From positions 460,574 through 524,573 of the forward strand of contig MNCI01011336.1 in assembly GCA_015680685.1 (NCBI GenBank): DNA of 64,000 nucleotides. The letters run 5' to 3'. Positions 10,641 to 21,800 of this stretch are shown here, piece after piece. Source of the DNA: Gnetum montanum (taxonomy: Eukaryota > Streptophyta > Gnetopsida > Gnetales > Gnetaceae). Positions within the stretch are counted from its first letter, which is position 1. Every line of letters begins with the position of its first letter. The notes under the pieces were generated by a model that saw only the letters and a list, made by a program, of their open reading frames with translations, did not search any database and was not told the origin of the DNA. Made by a program: the position numbers and the translations under genes.

Positions 10641-11059
10641 CAAGACAAGATCAACTCACGCTGGAAGTCCTGGTGGAACAGAAATGCCTCAAATAGCGAC
10701 AAAACCACTCAGATTGACATCCTGCAGTAGTCAATTCAAAGGTTAAGAAGTTTCAAGTGAGTCAGAGTTAATTTCTCTTGTTGTACACTATGATTTTTCA
10801 TTGTAAATGTTCATCATTTGTGGCTTTGCCAAGCTCTTACACTCTAAATTGTATGTGCTTCCATGAGCGTAAGCTAGCTTGAGTAAGCTAACACACGTTT
10901 TTGTAAGATACAGTGCACCTGGTCAAAAACGTAGCCTTCCTGCACGTGTCCAACTCACATACAGTTGTCCATTGGACACATGTCACATTATCTATTTTCC
11001 TCTCATCTCTCAACCTTTGATTCCATTCATGAACTCTGTGGCCAAACTTGGCCAAAACC

Positions 11060-11067
11060 TATAAATA
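11060..11067 (+). promoter_or_regulatory. LTR TATA box (element A)
   Basis: TATAAATA in the context CCTATAAATACCCT, conserved in the 3' LTR at 30797-30804. It would place the transcript start (R) near 11095. Confidence 0.75.
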
Positions 11068-11637
11068 CCCTATCAATTTACATAAACGGGGTTGGCAATT
11101 TTGAAGGTTAATGGCCTAGAAAACATAGACCAGCAATCCTTGGAGGCTCGGACACACTTGACTCCTAGCATCCATGCATTTCTAAAATACATCACCTCAG
11201 GGCCTGGCGCTTGACAAACCATCTACACATGCAACTATGCTTTAACCAGTGAACACCCTTTCTAAGCAATACAATACATTTCATTTTGCCAGCCATTATA
11301 TTGTTTGCACTATTCTAAATTTATTTTACATTTTTTTTACAGTACTAGTTCTATATATGTTTCTATTTGTATTTTGTGCATACTATTTACATTTTTCATT
11401 TTGAGCGTACTGTTTACATTTCCAACATCAGTTACGATAATCCCAGCACAAGCCATAGTTTGCGTTCGAGGAAGTACTTGGTTGATTTGCATGTAGACTA
11501 TCCAAAGCACTCTTCCATTGTTTCCTTTTCTAGCTTACCCTCAAGTGAAGGTAGGGTTAGCTATGTCTGCCCGACGGTCTTTCAGTGTTTGTTTTCCCTT
11601 CCAGCCTTACACCGATGATTTAGGTTAGTACAGTAAA

Positions 11638-11655
11638 TTGGCACTAGAAGGAGGG
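11638..11655 (+). promoter_or_regulatory. Primer binding site of element A
   Basis: TTGGCACTAGAAGGAGGG starts five bases after the LTR CA. The same word (TTTGATGCTAGAAGGAGGG, minus strand) follows the 5' LTR of E. It is the minus-strand DNA primer site; I cannot assign the tRNA with certainty. Confidence 0.75.
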
Positions 11656-11779
11656 TAAAACTTGTTTACTGTCCTGTCAGAACGTTTATCATGCTACCTG
11701 TTAAATGCTACATAGACCAAGTGCTAAAACTAAACCTTATCTTTTCCAGCTAGCTTACATACACGAACCTAACTTACTC

Positions 11780-12110
11780 ATCCTCTCCCCAGATATCTCA
11801 TGTTGCAGTTAACTCACGTTGTAGCTACTCACGTTGTTAGTCACGTTGCAGTTGTTCATGCTATTAGTCATACTGTAGTTAACTCATGCTGCAGCTACTT
11901 ACAATGTTAGTCATGCTGTAGTTAACTCATGTTGTAGCTACTCACGCTATTAGTCATGTTGTTAGTCACACTACAGCTACTCACACTGTTAGTCACATTG
12001 CAATTAACTAACGTTGCAACTACTCACACTGTTAGTCATGCTACAGCTAGTCATGCTACTATTAGTCACACTATTAGTTCACGTTGCTAGTTGCTCAGGG
12101 TCAACTCATC
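11780..12110 (+). repeat. Leader minisatellite of TCACGTTG / GCAGCTAC words
   Basis: Roughly fifteen variants of ACTCACGTTGCAGCTACTCA and TTAGTCACGCTGTAG, in tandem, between the primer site and gag. The core word is the same as in the U3 clusters of this element. Confidence 0.8.
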
Positions 12111-12134
12111 CAGCCTAGTTTACTTGCACTCACT

Positions 12135-13410
12135 ATGGAATCCTCCTAGATTAACCCAGTGACACTGTTGATCTCTGACTTTGAGGCTAAAACCTTGAAC
12201 CCTGTGACTACTACAAAATCCATAACTGTTATTGAATAGATAAACCCCCAAGGTCCTACATGCCAGTCACTTAGGCTATAGGGCAAAGACCCTACTTATG
12301 CAACTCTCACACCTGAACAGTATAACTACATCTGTGTCAAGACCTAAGCCAACTTGCCTATCGATTGTATAGGGAGGGAAGCGAAGAGAGACTATGAACT
12401 TATTTACAAAGGAGGTCGTGAGTTTATCCCCTTAACATTTGATATAATTGCCCTTTTTGAAAACCATCATAAATTCATATCCCATCTTCTCATGGCAAGA
12501 AGTCAAGCCTTACAGCCACCTCCAATAGTGCCTCACAGGGGAGATGAGAAAGATGACTTTGCAGCCCAATCTAAGCATGGAGATTCATATCATACTGTTA
12601 GTCCCCATTCCCATACAAACTTATTATTCCAACCTTTCCTGGAAGAAACCATACTTCCACCTTTATCTGCAAATGCTCAACCACCAACCTCCCTACAAGA
12701 AGTACCCACTTCCATCCCCATCTTCTCCAGGCTTGACATTCAATCTGACACGTCCACTTCCATCATACCTCTACAAGTACAATCTCAACAACCTCCTCTT
12801 TAGGTTAATGCAGGTTTAATTGTTCAACCTTAGGTAATTGGGATGCCATCCGTCATACCAACATCTACAACCATCCATTACGTACGACAAGTGCAAATCC
12901 AAAAAGCATCATTGATTACTTCAATCCAACACATTCAGGGTGTTACTTCACAACCTATGGCTAGGCAGTGGGTTCCACCAGTTGTTCAGCAAAACTTATC
13001 TACTCACTACAGTGTACCACACCTTGTAGTCTTAGCCCCAAATGTTGTCCCATCACAACAAATGATAGTCCAACAATCTCTCTTTCCACAAACGATGCAA
13101 CAATCGAATCATTATCAACCACCAACAACTCAACCCATTGGTCTACCTACTGTCCAAGAGTGGGTAGACACAAAAAAATGATGCACTCATTAGTAGAAGA
13201 ATTAAAGTGCCTCAAAACTTTAAACATCGAGGAAGTCAAGGTACTAGAATTCTATCAAGATGATCCAATCAACCCCTCAGTTCCACCATTAACCTTGCAA
13301 AAGGGAGTCTCATTACCCCAGATAACCAAATACAATGGAGAGGGAGACCCAAACGCCCACTTAGTAACTTTTCGAACAGAATGCCTATTGCTTCAGGCAT
13401 GGCCTTATGT
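12135..13410 (+). pseudogene. Element A gag, N-terminal part
   Basis: The structural (capsid) protein of the retrotransposon. I place the start at ATG 12135 because the frame from there aligns with E gag (shared QSLRL, then YNYICVKT before ANLPIDC, and GREFIPL; E has YDFICVKI, ANLPLDC and REFIPT). There are stops at several codons and a frame change at the A7 run near 13175, after which EELKCLKTLNIEEVKVLEFY and PQITKYNGEGDPNAHLVTF continue into the capsid domain. A long Gln/Pro-rich region (about 12500-13160) precedes the capsid. The frame stops being gag at 13410, where about 2.3 kb of foreign sequence intervenes. Confidence 0.8.
13382..13410 (+). repeat. Direct repeat of gag, left copy (28-29 bp)
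   Basis: TGCCTATTGCTTCAGGCATG followed by GCCTTATGT. It is repeated with two differences at 15692-15719 and flanks the insertion in gag. Confidence 0.85.
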
Positions 13411-14329
13411 GTACTGTCTGAAATCATTGGTGAGAGGCTGGAATGAACAGACACCGAGAGATCTACGGATGAAATAGTAAGATCCTTCCTTCACTTGAGG
13501 GCAAGTTGGAAATCAATGGAGGCAGAGTGCCTTGAATGGTTTGCATGCGGATCAAACGAGGACTTCCCCAAACGTACGCAATTGCAATGTGTTGGGTTAT
13601 ACATAAAAAAATGTAAAACTGAACTTAAATAAATGAAAAAAAATATAAACTATTTAAATGATAAATAATGAAAACGGAAAAAATGTGAATAGGAACAATA
13701 ATGTAAACTGTAAGGATCTGGGTAATAATGAAAATTGTTTGTGTTGATAAACAATTAAAATGTGCACCGGTCAGAACGCAGTTGCGGAGTGGTCGCAAGG
13801 TAGATGTCTAGCCCCAATGGATGTGAATGGATGCTGGGGAATACAGGCTTCTAGTTGCAGGTTCTGTAGCATGACCAAGATTGCCCTTGCTCAGCATAAC
13901 CAAGTTTGATACCCAGCATATGAGATTGATGCCCATATTTGTTAAGTGTGTGAGATTCAAATTTTTCGAACCCTCTTCTCATGGAAAAATAGGGGATTTA
14001 TAGGATCTTAGGTGCGAGATTCGGGTCTAGGAGAAGATCAGTGGCTACGGGGTGAGAAAACTTCGAATTGAGTGACAGGTATGTGCATTGACTGGATGCA
14101 CGAAATGTTACAATGTACAGTGGGCAATGTGACCAAGATCTCTTATGCTAACGTGTGTAATCCACAGCGTAAGAGCTTGATACGCTGAAAAATGAAAAAT
14201 GTATAAAGAATGTTAAAGTACAAGAGTGGATCTAGATGTATGGCCTCTAAATTTGCAAATATATGCTATTTTTGTTTTGCCAAGTCCTCCAGCATGCGTG
14301 GATCTGGTTCTAGCATGTCTGTAGCATGC

Positions 14330-14535
14330 CCTAGTGTCAGCGTCTAGCCTCCAATGTCCCAGGGTGTTAGCATGATCATCATCCTAGGGTGTCAGCATGA
14401 CCATCTTCCCAAGGTATCCATGTGATCATCTTCCTAGGGTATCAGTGTGACCATCTTCCCAGGGTGTCAACGTGACCATCTTCCTAGGGTGTTAGTGTGA
14501 CCATCGTCCCAGGGTGTCAGCGTGACCATCAACGT
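14330..14535 (+). repeat. 25-bp minisatellite, about seven copies
   Basis: Unit close to CCCAGGGTGTCAGCGTGACC plus ATCTT, with variants at each copy (CTAGGGTATCAGTGTGACC and similar). The core CAGCGTGAC is the complement of the word seen in the A LTR. Confidence 0.85.
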
Positions 14536-14550
14536 GTCCAATGTTTATGA

Positions 14551-15500
14551 TGCATTTTGAGCCCATTTTTTACCTAGGATATGCATTTTTGAAGTGGATG
14601 TGCATGCTAGAGGTTTAGAGGGTGCTACTTGTCACGTTTGAGCTCATTTGGAGGCTGTTTTGGCTCTGTTTTGGTTGGTGATGCTGATCCTTATGCTGCT
14701 GGAAGCATGTCAGCATGACTAATGGAAAATGACCTGAAAATAGTGCATTTTGAACCATTTTTTGACCTATGAGAGCCATTTTCAAAGTGGATCTTGATGC
14801 CTGAGGTCTAGAGGGTTCTTCTTATCAATTTTAAGCTCATTCGGAGGCTATTTTAGCTCTATTTTGGTTGGTGACGCTGATCCTTATGCTGCTGGAAGCA
14901 TGTCAGCGTGACTAACAGAAAATGACCTGAAAATAGTGATTTTTGAACCCATTTTTGACCTATGAGACCCATTTTCAAAATTTATTTTCATGCCATGAGG
15001 GTTCTGTGTGCCAAATTTGGGCTGATTTGGATGTTGTTTTGGCCCTGTTTTGGTTGATGACGTTGATCCTTACGCTATTGGAAGTATGTCAGCGTGACTA
15101 ATGGAGAATGACCTGAAAATAATGCATTTTGAAGTCATTTTTAACCTATGAGACCTATTTTTAGAGTGGATTTACATGACATGGGTCATGAGGGTTCTGT
15201 CTGCCAAATTTGAACTAATTTGGATGTCATTTTGGCCCTATTTTGGCTGATGACGCTGAGCATTACGTTGTGCAGCGTCTGAAAAGTAACCCCAGCGTCA
15301 CCAAGTCAAAATGACATATTTAAGGCCAAAATCATGATTTTCTAGAGGTTGGGACCTATTGGGGACCTTGGTGAAGGTCATGGGTGGTCCTTGTGCTCAA
15401 TTTCAACCTATTTTGGCTCAATTTCGGGGCTCCAAAATTTGGTGATGCTGAGCCTTACGCTGTGCAACGTAAGAAAATGTAACCAAAGTATACTTAGTCA
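14551..15500 (+). repeat. About 190-bp tandem repeat, four to five copies
   Basis: Units begin near 14551, 14743, 14937 and 15123 with TGCATTTTGA-like words. Each contains TTTTGGTTGGTGACGCTGAT, CCTTATGCTGCTGGAAGCAT and GTCAGCGTGACTAA. A fifth, weaker copy follows to about 15500. Confidence 0.8.
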
Positions 15501-15691
15501 AAACCAAGCATTTTGAGCCTGAAACAGTTGATTTTGGATGCCGAAAGTTGGTGTAGTCACTTGTGGGCCCTGGGGGGACCTTGCCTATTGAATCATGAAC
15601 CATCGGGGGCTATTTCAGAGGCCTCCAAGTTTGGTCATGCTGTACTCATGCTTGGGCAGCTGCATGACTTAACTTGAATCTTGTCTGAAAG

Positions 15692-15719
15692 TGCTATTAC
15701 TTCAGGCATGGCCTTATGT
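15692..15719 (+). repeat. Direct repeat of gag, right copy
   Basis: TGCTATTACTTCAGGCATGG followed by CCTTATGT. This is the resumption point of the gag frame (LLLQAWPYV). Confidence 0.85.
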
Positions 15720-17440
15720 AATTCTACGTGTGTTTGCTATGTTCTTAACCAAAAAAGCCTTAAAATGGGACCAAGCTCTACCCTGTAACTCCATATCCTC
15801 TCTGGAGGATTTGCTATATCAGTTTGTTACTCGCTTCAAATACAATCTAAAGCCTGAAGCTACACTAGATAACTTGATTCAGATTAAATAGGTGCCATTA
15901 GAGCTAGCATAGAAATTTATCCAGAGGTTGAGTGTAGCCTTGAATGAACATCACGAGCCCATCCCTGAAACATATCTACTTACCATCCTTAAGGTGGCCA
16001 TGAATGACTTTATAAAATCAAAACGTTATTATTTGAAAGCCTGTACCTTGATCCAAGCATTTGTGCAAATCAAGGACATAGAAGAGGCGGCACAAACAAG
16101 AAATGACCCAACTTACTCGACCTTTAGGAGCCAACATACAAGGAAAGATAAATCCAAAATGATAGTAGCAACGGTAGTAGAGACAGCCTGACCTAACCAT
16201 CTAGGACAAAAGGGAAAACAAACTGCTTCCCCAAATGACCATGAAAACACACCCATGCCTATGCCCAAACCTTCACCAAATAGAAATGCCAACATGGGTC
16301 ACGCCTATACATTTGAAAGAAAAGACCCCGCTCAATATACACCCTTGCCTATGAAGCCTTCACAATTGCTTGATCAACTTCTAAAGGTTGGATTAATCAA
16401 ACATAAGCAAATGTCTCCCGTAGTGTCTCAAAAACATGATTGATTCTATGAGTTGGCCAAGAACCTAGCCTTAGCAATAGCTGATGAAGCCCTCATCCCA
16501 AGAGGCTTTAGGTTGGATAGGTTTTGTGAATATCACTAGCATTGTGGTCATGGGACTGATTATTGTTTCACCTTGAAACAGGATATACAATGCATGATTG
16601 ACATGGGTGAAGTAGTATTCGATGAGACAAATCCAGTGAGACCCCAAAACCAACCCATGGGGGTCTACAAGGATCCTCTCAATACTAGTGATGCACCATA
16701 TGTGATTAATACTATCCATGTGGAGAATAGATAAGACATCCCATGAAAACCTTTTGTGATTTGTAGCCCTTTATAAAATACACCTACCCCAACATCTCCC
16801 CAAACCCCTTTCATCATACACACATTCACTGCATCACAAAAACCATTCGTCATCCCCATACCTCCTTCCATTGCAAAAAAAACCACACCATCTAAAAATA
16901 GACCCATTCCCTTTGTGATCTGGGTGCCAAAACATCCCAACACACAACCTACTATCATTCCCTCATGACCTCTACGAGAATGCCTTGCCGATAGGCTAAC
17001 AAGAGAGTGCCTGGAAAGAGAAAACCATGAGCAAAAATTAGGACCGCCAAAGCCCACATCACTAAACACTGTTCCCATGGTTCCATTCATTAATGAGCCT
17101 AGTACGAGTCATCAAAACAAGGATAATTTCATAGGTTGTGTCCTGAACCTAGCATCTTTAGTTACCAATGCAAAAATTCCTCCACAAGAAATACAAATGC
17201 CAGGTCAAATGGACCAAGTCTCCATAGATAAAGGTGTTTCAAATGGTAAAGACCTAGCAAGTGCATTGACCCAGGTCACACAAGCCTTGAAACAAAAGAA
17301 TACTTCTTTAAGTCTATATGATCTAGTAATGACTTCACCAGTACATTGGGAAGCTCTTGTGTAGATGCTGACTTCAATTCCTATTAGTGAGGACCTCCCT
17401 GTAGATGAGTCATCCATTTATGCAGTATTGTCCCTGCAAC
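15692..17440 (+). pseudogene. Element A gag, C-terminal part and gag-pro linker
   Basis: It continues the capsid: LLLQAWPY, FLTKKALKWDQALPCNSISS, LLYQFVTRFKYNLKPEATLD, then LTILKVAMNDFIKSKRYYLK, all aligning with E gag. A zinc-knuckle-like motif near 16530-16570 reads FCEYH-HCGHGTDYC, fitting CX2HX4HX4C of Tat gag proteins. A long Pro/Thr-rich linker follows (about 16740-17100). Several in-frame TAG and TGA codons interrupt it, many explicable as C-to-T changes in CAG or CGA. Confidence 0.8.
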
Positions 17441-18173
17441 CTTAGGAATCAAAGACCACATCCCTAGAATTTTGTGCTAATGACATTAAGTTAGATGAGA
17501 AAACAACAGAAGTAGCCACAACCCCTATGTTCATAACAATATAGGTTAACCATTTCAAAATACATAGGGTGCATGTCAATGACGGTGCAGCAAAAAACAT
17601 AATACCTTTTCCCATCATTGAAAAATTGGGACTTACTGAACAAATACAGCCCATGAAAACTTCTTTCTTAAAATCCTTCAATGGTTCCCGTGTTGTGGTG
17701 AAAGCTATGGTTACCTTAGATTTCATAGCAGGGGACCAATTCCCCACATCTGTCAAATTCGTAGTAGTTGATGAAATGCCAGGGTTTAATCTGATTCTAG
17801 GACGCCCTTGCCTAGCTTGACTAAGAGTCGTATCCTCACCAATCCATCAAGAGATCCACCTACCTTATGAGGGTGGTGAAATCATTATACATGGGGATAC
17901 AATAACATCACTTACTTCCTCACACTCAGGAATGGATCAAGGGTTAGAGATTGAGTTTTCTGTGCCTAATCAAGAAGCTAGGAGCATACTTCAAGACATG
18001 AATCCAATGCTAACTCATGATCCTACTAAAACTGAGGAAGCTCCAGACAATGCAAACATAGGAGCCATTCCCACTGATGTCTCTTGGTTGGAATTACCTT
18101 TCGATATCTCTAGTGAAGGGGAAGGTGAGTATAAGATCATACTTGCATGCCCCACCTCTCATGTCAAGCTATG
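17441..18173 (+). pseudogene. Element A protease
   Basis: Aspartic protease that would process Gag-Pol. The flap and core are recognisable: HRVHVNDGAAKNIIPFPIIE (about 17560-17620), KAMVTLDFIAGD, VKFVVVDEMPGFNLILGRPC. In E the active-site triplet reads DDG, here NDG, so the catalytic Asp appears to be Asn. The tail PPYEGGEIIIHGD-like segment and WLELPF match E. The frame ends near 18172, shortly before RVKKQLNS, equivalent to the natural end VRKQLQE in E. A strong GTGAGT splice donor (GAAG|GTGAGT) occurs at 18125, upstream of this stop. Confidence 0.78.
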
Positions 18174-18183
18174 AAGGGTTAAG

Positions 18184-18480
18184 AAGCAACTTAACAGCTA
18201 GAGAAAATTACCAATTGTTCGAAATGATGTTAAACTACCAACTGTCCGGTATGATGTTAAACTGCCAACGAATGTCCGCAATGACGTTAAACTAGTCATG
18301 GTCAGAAATGGCTTGTCCCTTTTAAAATTCCTAAAACTATTATTTATTTCAGCCCACCATAGCCTAAAACAAGTAATCTCTCTCTCTCTTTTCAATATAG
18401 ATGCAACAGTTCACCATGACTTTAAACTGAGGTGCACAGCCCGAAATGGCTTTAAACTAGAGCCCAATATGTCATAAGTT
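18184..18480 (+). repeat. Minisatellite after protease (element A)
   Basis: Five or six degenerate copies of a roughly 30-bp word close to GTCCGCAATGACGTTAAACT, followed by GCCAAC. The same family follows integrase at 28085-28440. Confidence 0.75.
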
Positions 18481-18847
18481 CACAAATATTGATTACGTTA
18501 TGTCAAAGTTTTGTTTAGATGTTACAAGTTACAATTTTGATTCATGCATTTTCATTACTTTTCTTTTTCAAATATTTTCTTTACATTTCACTCTGCATTT
18601 TAGAAACTCACTTTACATTCATCTACATGCATATGTTTGCGATATACTTGAGAAAATAATAAAAACAACAGAAATGTGGAAAAAGAAAAAAATATTAAAC
18701 ATCAAAGTGATTATAGAATGCCATCATTTTATACCATAATCAAATCCATGTCATTACATCAATCTTCATACATTCCCATTAGGCATTTGAAAATCCAAAA
18801 CATCTAATAGCTAAAACTAAGCTAATAGTTAAACTCATGCATCAATA
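18481..18847. other. Spacer with no recognised feature
   Basis: AT-rich sequence between the minisatellite and the 3' end of the antisense gene. No open frame is supported. Confidence 0.5.
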
Positions 18848-21800
18848 CTAGGAAGGGGGCTGATCCCCAAGACCCTCTCCATCATCTATTCTCGCTCCAC
18901 TAGGGCCAGCTCCATCATTGATATGTTCCTGTAACAAAGCAGAAAGCAAAAAGAAAAGTAAGAGCAATAAAGCAAATTATAAATACAAAACCAAGAAAAA
19001 CAGTAATACGAACAATGGAAATAATCAAGACTATAAAACCATATAGAATGAGTACCACAATAAAGCACTCACAAGTGAGGAAGGCCTTAATTTGGCTTCC
19101 AAACATCATAGAATCTCCTCCTTGAGCACATTTTCCTGATCCTCTTCCAGGCCAAAATCAATACTAGCCAAGGTTTTTTCTTTGTCCACCAAAGTCCAGG
19201 TAGGGCACTCAAGAGAGAACATGTCTGTTGAAGCCTCCTCGGAGGTGGTGGTAATGGTTCTCTCCAGAGATCCCTCCACCTCAGTGCACTCAAAAAATTT
19301 ATCGTAAGCAAGCTGCAAGCCTAATCCATCGATGAACATCTCCATCTGATGATGTTCAACTGACTCCTCCTCTAACCATTTCTTGTATTGATGCTTGTGG
19401 TCCTTTTGATCTTGGCCCCATTTTCATACTTTGGCAACAAAGGATTTCCAATTGTGACATTTCTTATTCAGAAAATCCATTTGTGCTCTCTGTTCTGCCA
19501 AATCTCATGTCACTTGCACTTTGCTATTCAAAATCATCCAGTAAATCACATAGGTGATTTCAGATGTGCACCATGTGCTATCATCAGATAGCCTAGTAGC
19601 AGCAAAATCTTAATGAGATTGGAGATCCCTCTTCTCCTCTCTCTCCTTTTCCAGTGCTTCCTTCAATGAGTGTACCTAGTCCCATAGATACTCAACTACA
19701 TGCCTACAAGTCCAAAGCGACTTAGTGTTCTATACGACACAACTAGAAATTGCATCGTACACATTTCCAGGGACTTGTTCAATATTCCCTGGTAATTCAA
19801 GGAGGGCATCAATATGGGTAGCCTCAAAAGGATTCCACTAGAGCTTGGTGCCTGCAGGTGTAAGCACTACACAAATGAATAACCTAAAATAAAAAAAATG
19901 AATGCAAAGAAACACAATAAACCCAGACACCTAGCATAATACGTAATATACACATACCTAGTTCTAGATGAGCTTCTTGTAGGCGAGAAACCAAATCATT
20001 AACAATGCCTTTAAAAAATTCCATTTTGCTAAGCATCTCAGGCCATGGCCTTAGTTGGTTAGTTGATGTAGAACAAGTAGGGGAGGTCACCTCAATCGGA
20101 ACCTGTGATCCTAACACCTCTGCTCGGGATGTATGTGCCTCAGAAATCTTAGCATCTACCTCTGATGTTAGAAATAATCAAGATAATCAAGAACAACACA
20201 TGAAAATTAAAGGATACAAAATATGGATTGAGTTAAAAGGAACATACCAAAAAGTCCTGTGTTCTTTAGCTTGGGTGGATCACCAAGCTACAAAGATCCA
20301 TCAAAGAAACCATCGAAGACACCTCTTTCATCACTTGAATGCCTAAGTGCATTCAAAGCCTTCACAAGCTTTGTCATTATGATGCTTTTCACATCTTCTT
20401 CTTGTGGAGTAGGAGGTTCTTCAATCATTTCTTCTTCCCTTTCTTTTGCCTCTTCATTCAACCTCATGACAACCACTTTTGGTTCAAACATCAGAACCAA
20501 GAACTCTCTCTCCCTCTCAGGACTTTCCTCTGAATAACATTAGAATCCTAGGGTTAGTAGGACATAGTATATATGTATGTTCAATAACATATAAAAACCA
20601 AAACAAAAAATGAAAAGTAAATATATAACAACAAAATAAAATACTTACCTTCTACTAGTAATACAAAATGGATCTTCTTCACTCGCGATTGTCTAACATT
20701 GGGGTGGGCTCTCTTGGGTGTTCATTTCTCTTTACCTTCACCTTAGACTTCCCAATGGTCTCATGAATTAGCCGTTTAGCCCTTTTAATAGATGTGTGTA
20801 GCCTAGATGGTTCCAATCCCAAGCTATCATAGGAATGATGGGAACGGCTAGCTACACCTCCACTAGTAACTAATCTTGATTCTTTGATGCCTTCTGGTGG
20901 GTCTTGAGATCTAGTGGTGCTAAACAAATGGTGAATCCATGAGTGAGACAATTGTGAATGATCTCTCAACATATAACTGTTATCACCATAAACTACTAGG
21001 AACTCAGAAAACCTATGTAGGTACCCTACGAAAAAAACAAATGTGAAGAGGGATTTGGTGTGGATGTTTGAATGTAACCTAACTATCTCTCCACAAAAAC
21101 TAGATCCAAGAAACCATGCCCAGTTATAGTGCATGCTTGTCTCCAAAACTACATGAATGACATGCGTAGACTCAATCCCAAGGTTTCTTCCTTGAGAAAG
21201 AGATTTGGGGAATGCCCATGCCCAGAAGAGAGGATATAAGAAATTCATCTCCATTGACCGAGTATCATCTCGCATGCCAAAGCCCTTAGGACCCCGAGAC
21301 ATGCCTAACCACTCCTGAAGTTCTCTTATGACCTGGACCTCTTTAGTTGCTTTATCTATGGTCACCCTAGCACCATCCATGGGCACACCAAAAAGATCAG
21401 AAAGAAACTCAGTGGTTAGGTGGAAAGATACCTTGACTCCTCGAACTCACGTGATAAAATGAGAAGCATCATCACTGAAAGAATCAACAATGGTGATCAT
21501 CTCAGTCATCGCAATACTAGGACTCAAAGCTATGAACAAGTCCATCAGACCCACCCGAGTAAGGTGGCTGATGATCAAATCTGAAGCTTTCTTCTGCAAC
21601 CATTGTTGAGATTGCTCTACCTCCCCATATTTCATAAAAAAGGTGGCCTTAGTACGCCCTATTATAATAGTAACTTCTTCTAAGGTGATGGCTACTATAA
21701 AAATAAAACATAAAGTGAAGAGTTAAAAAGAAAACATAATATGCGAGGGTGCAACGAAAAAGGAAATAGAGTCTAGAGTGTGGCCATTTACCATTAGTAA

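Larger units (their letters stand above)
9876..11632 (+). repeat. Element A 5' LTR
   Basis: It begins TGAAACACCA and ends GTACA. It aligns along its length with 29609-31368, including the shared stretches AGGCATGGAACTCAC, ATCCTCAAGG, CCTATAAATACCCT and CAGCCTTACACCGATGATTT. Confidence 0.92.
13411..15691 (-). repeat. 2.3-kb insertion in gag resembling an LTR in reverse orientation
   Basis: The gag frame breaks off at 13410 and resumes at 15692. The left end of the insertion aligns loosely with the distal end of the E and D LTRs (GAGAGGCTGGAA, GTGCCTTGAATGGTTTG). It contains a 25-bp minisatellite and a tandem series of about 190-bp units, and no coding frame. It may be a solo LTR or LTR fragment of a relative, or material picked up by template switching. 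The 28-bp flanking repeats are longer than an integrase target duplication. Confidence 0.6.

Noticed and set aside
10879-11064. 61-codon ORF in the A LTR, also open in part at 30616-30801
   Set aside because: Lies in the LTR just before the TATA box, and the two LTR copies are identical by descent; not evidence of coding.
12544-12819. 91-codon ORF overlapping gag
   Set aside because: Out-of-frame shadow of the Gln/Pro-rich gag region.
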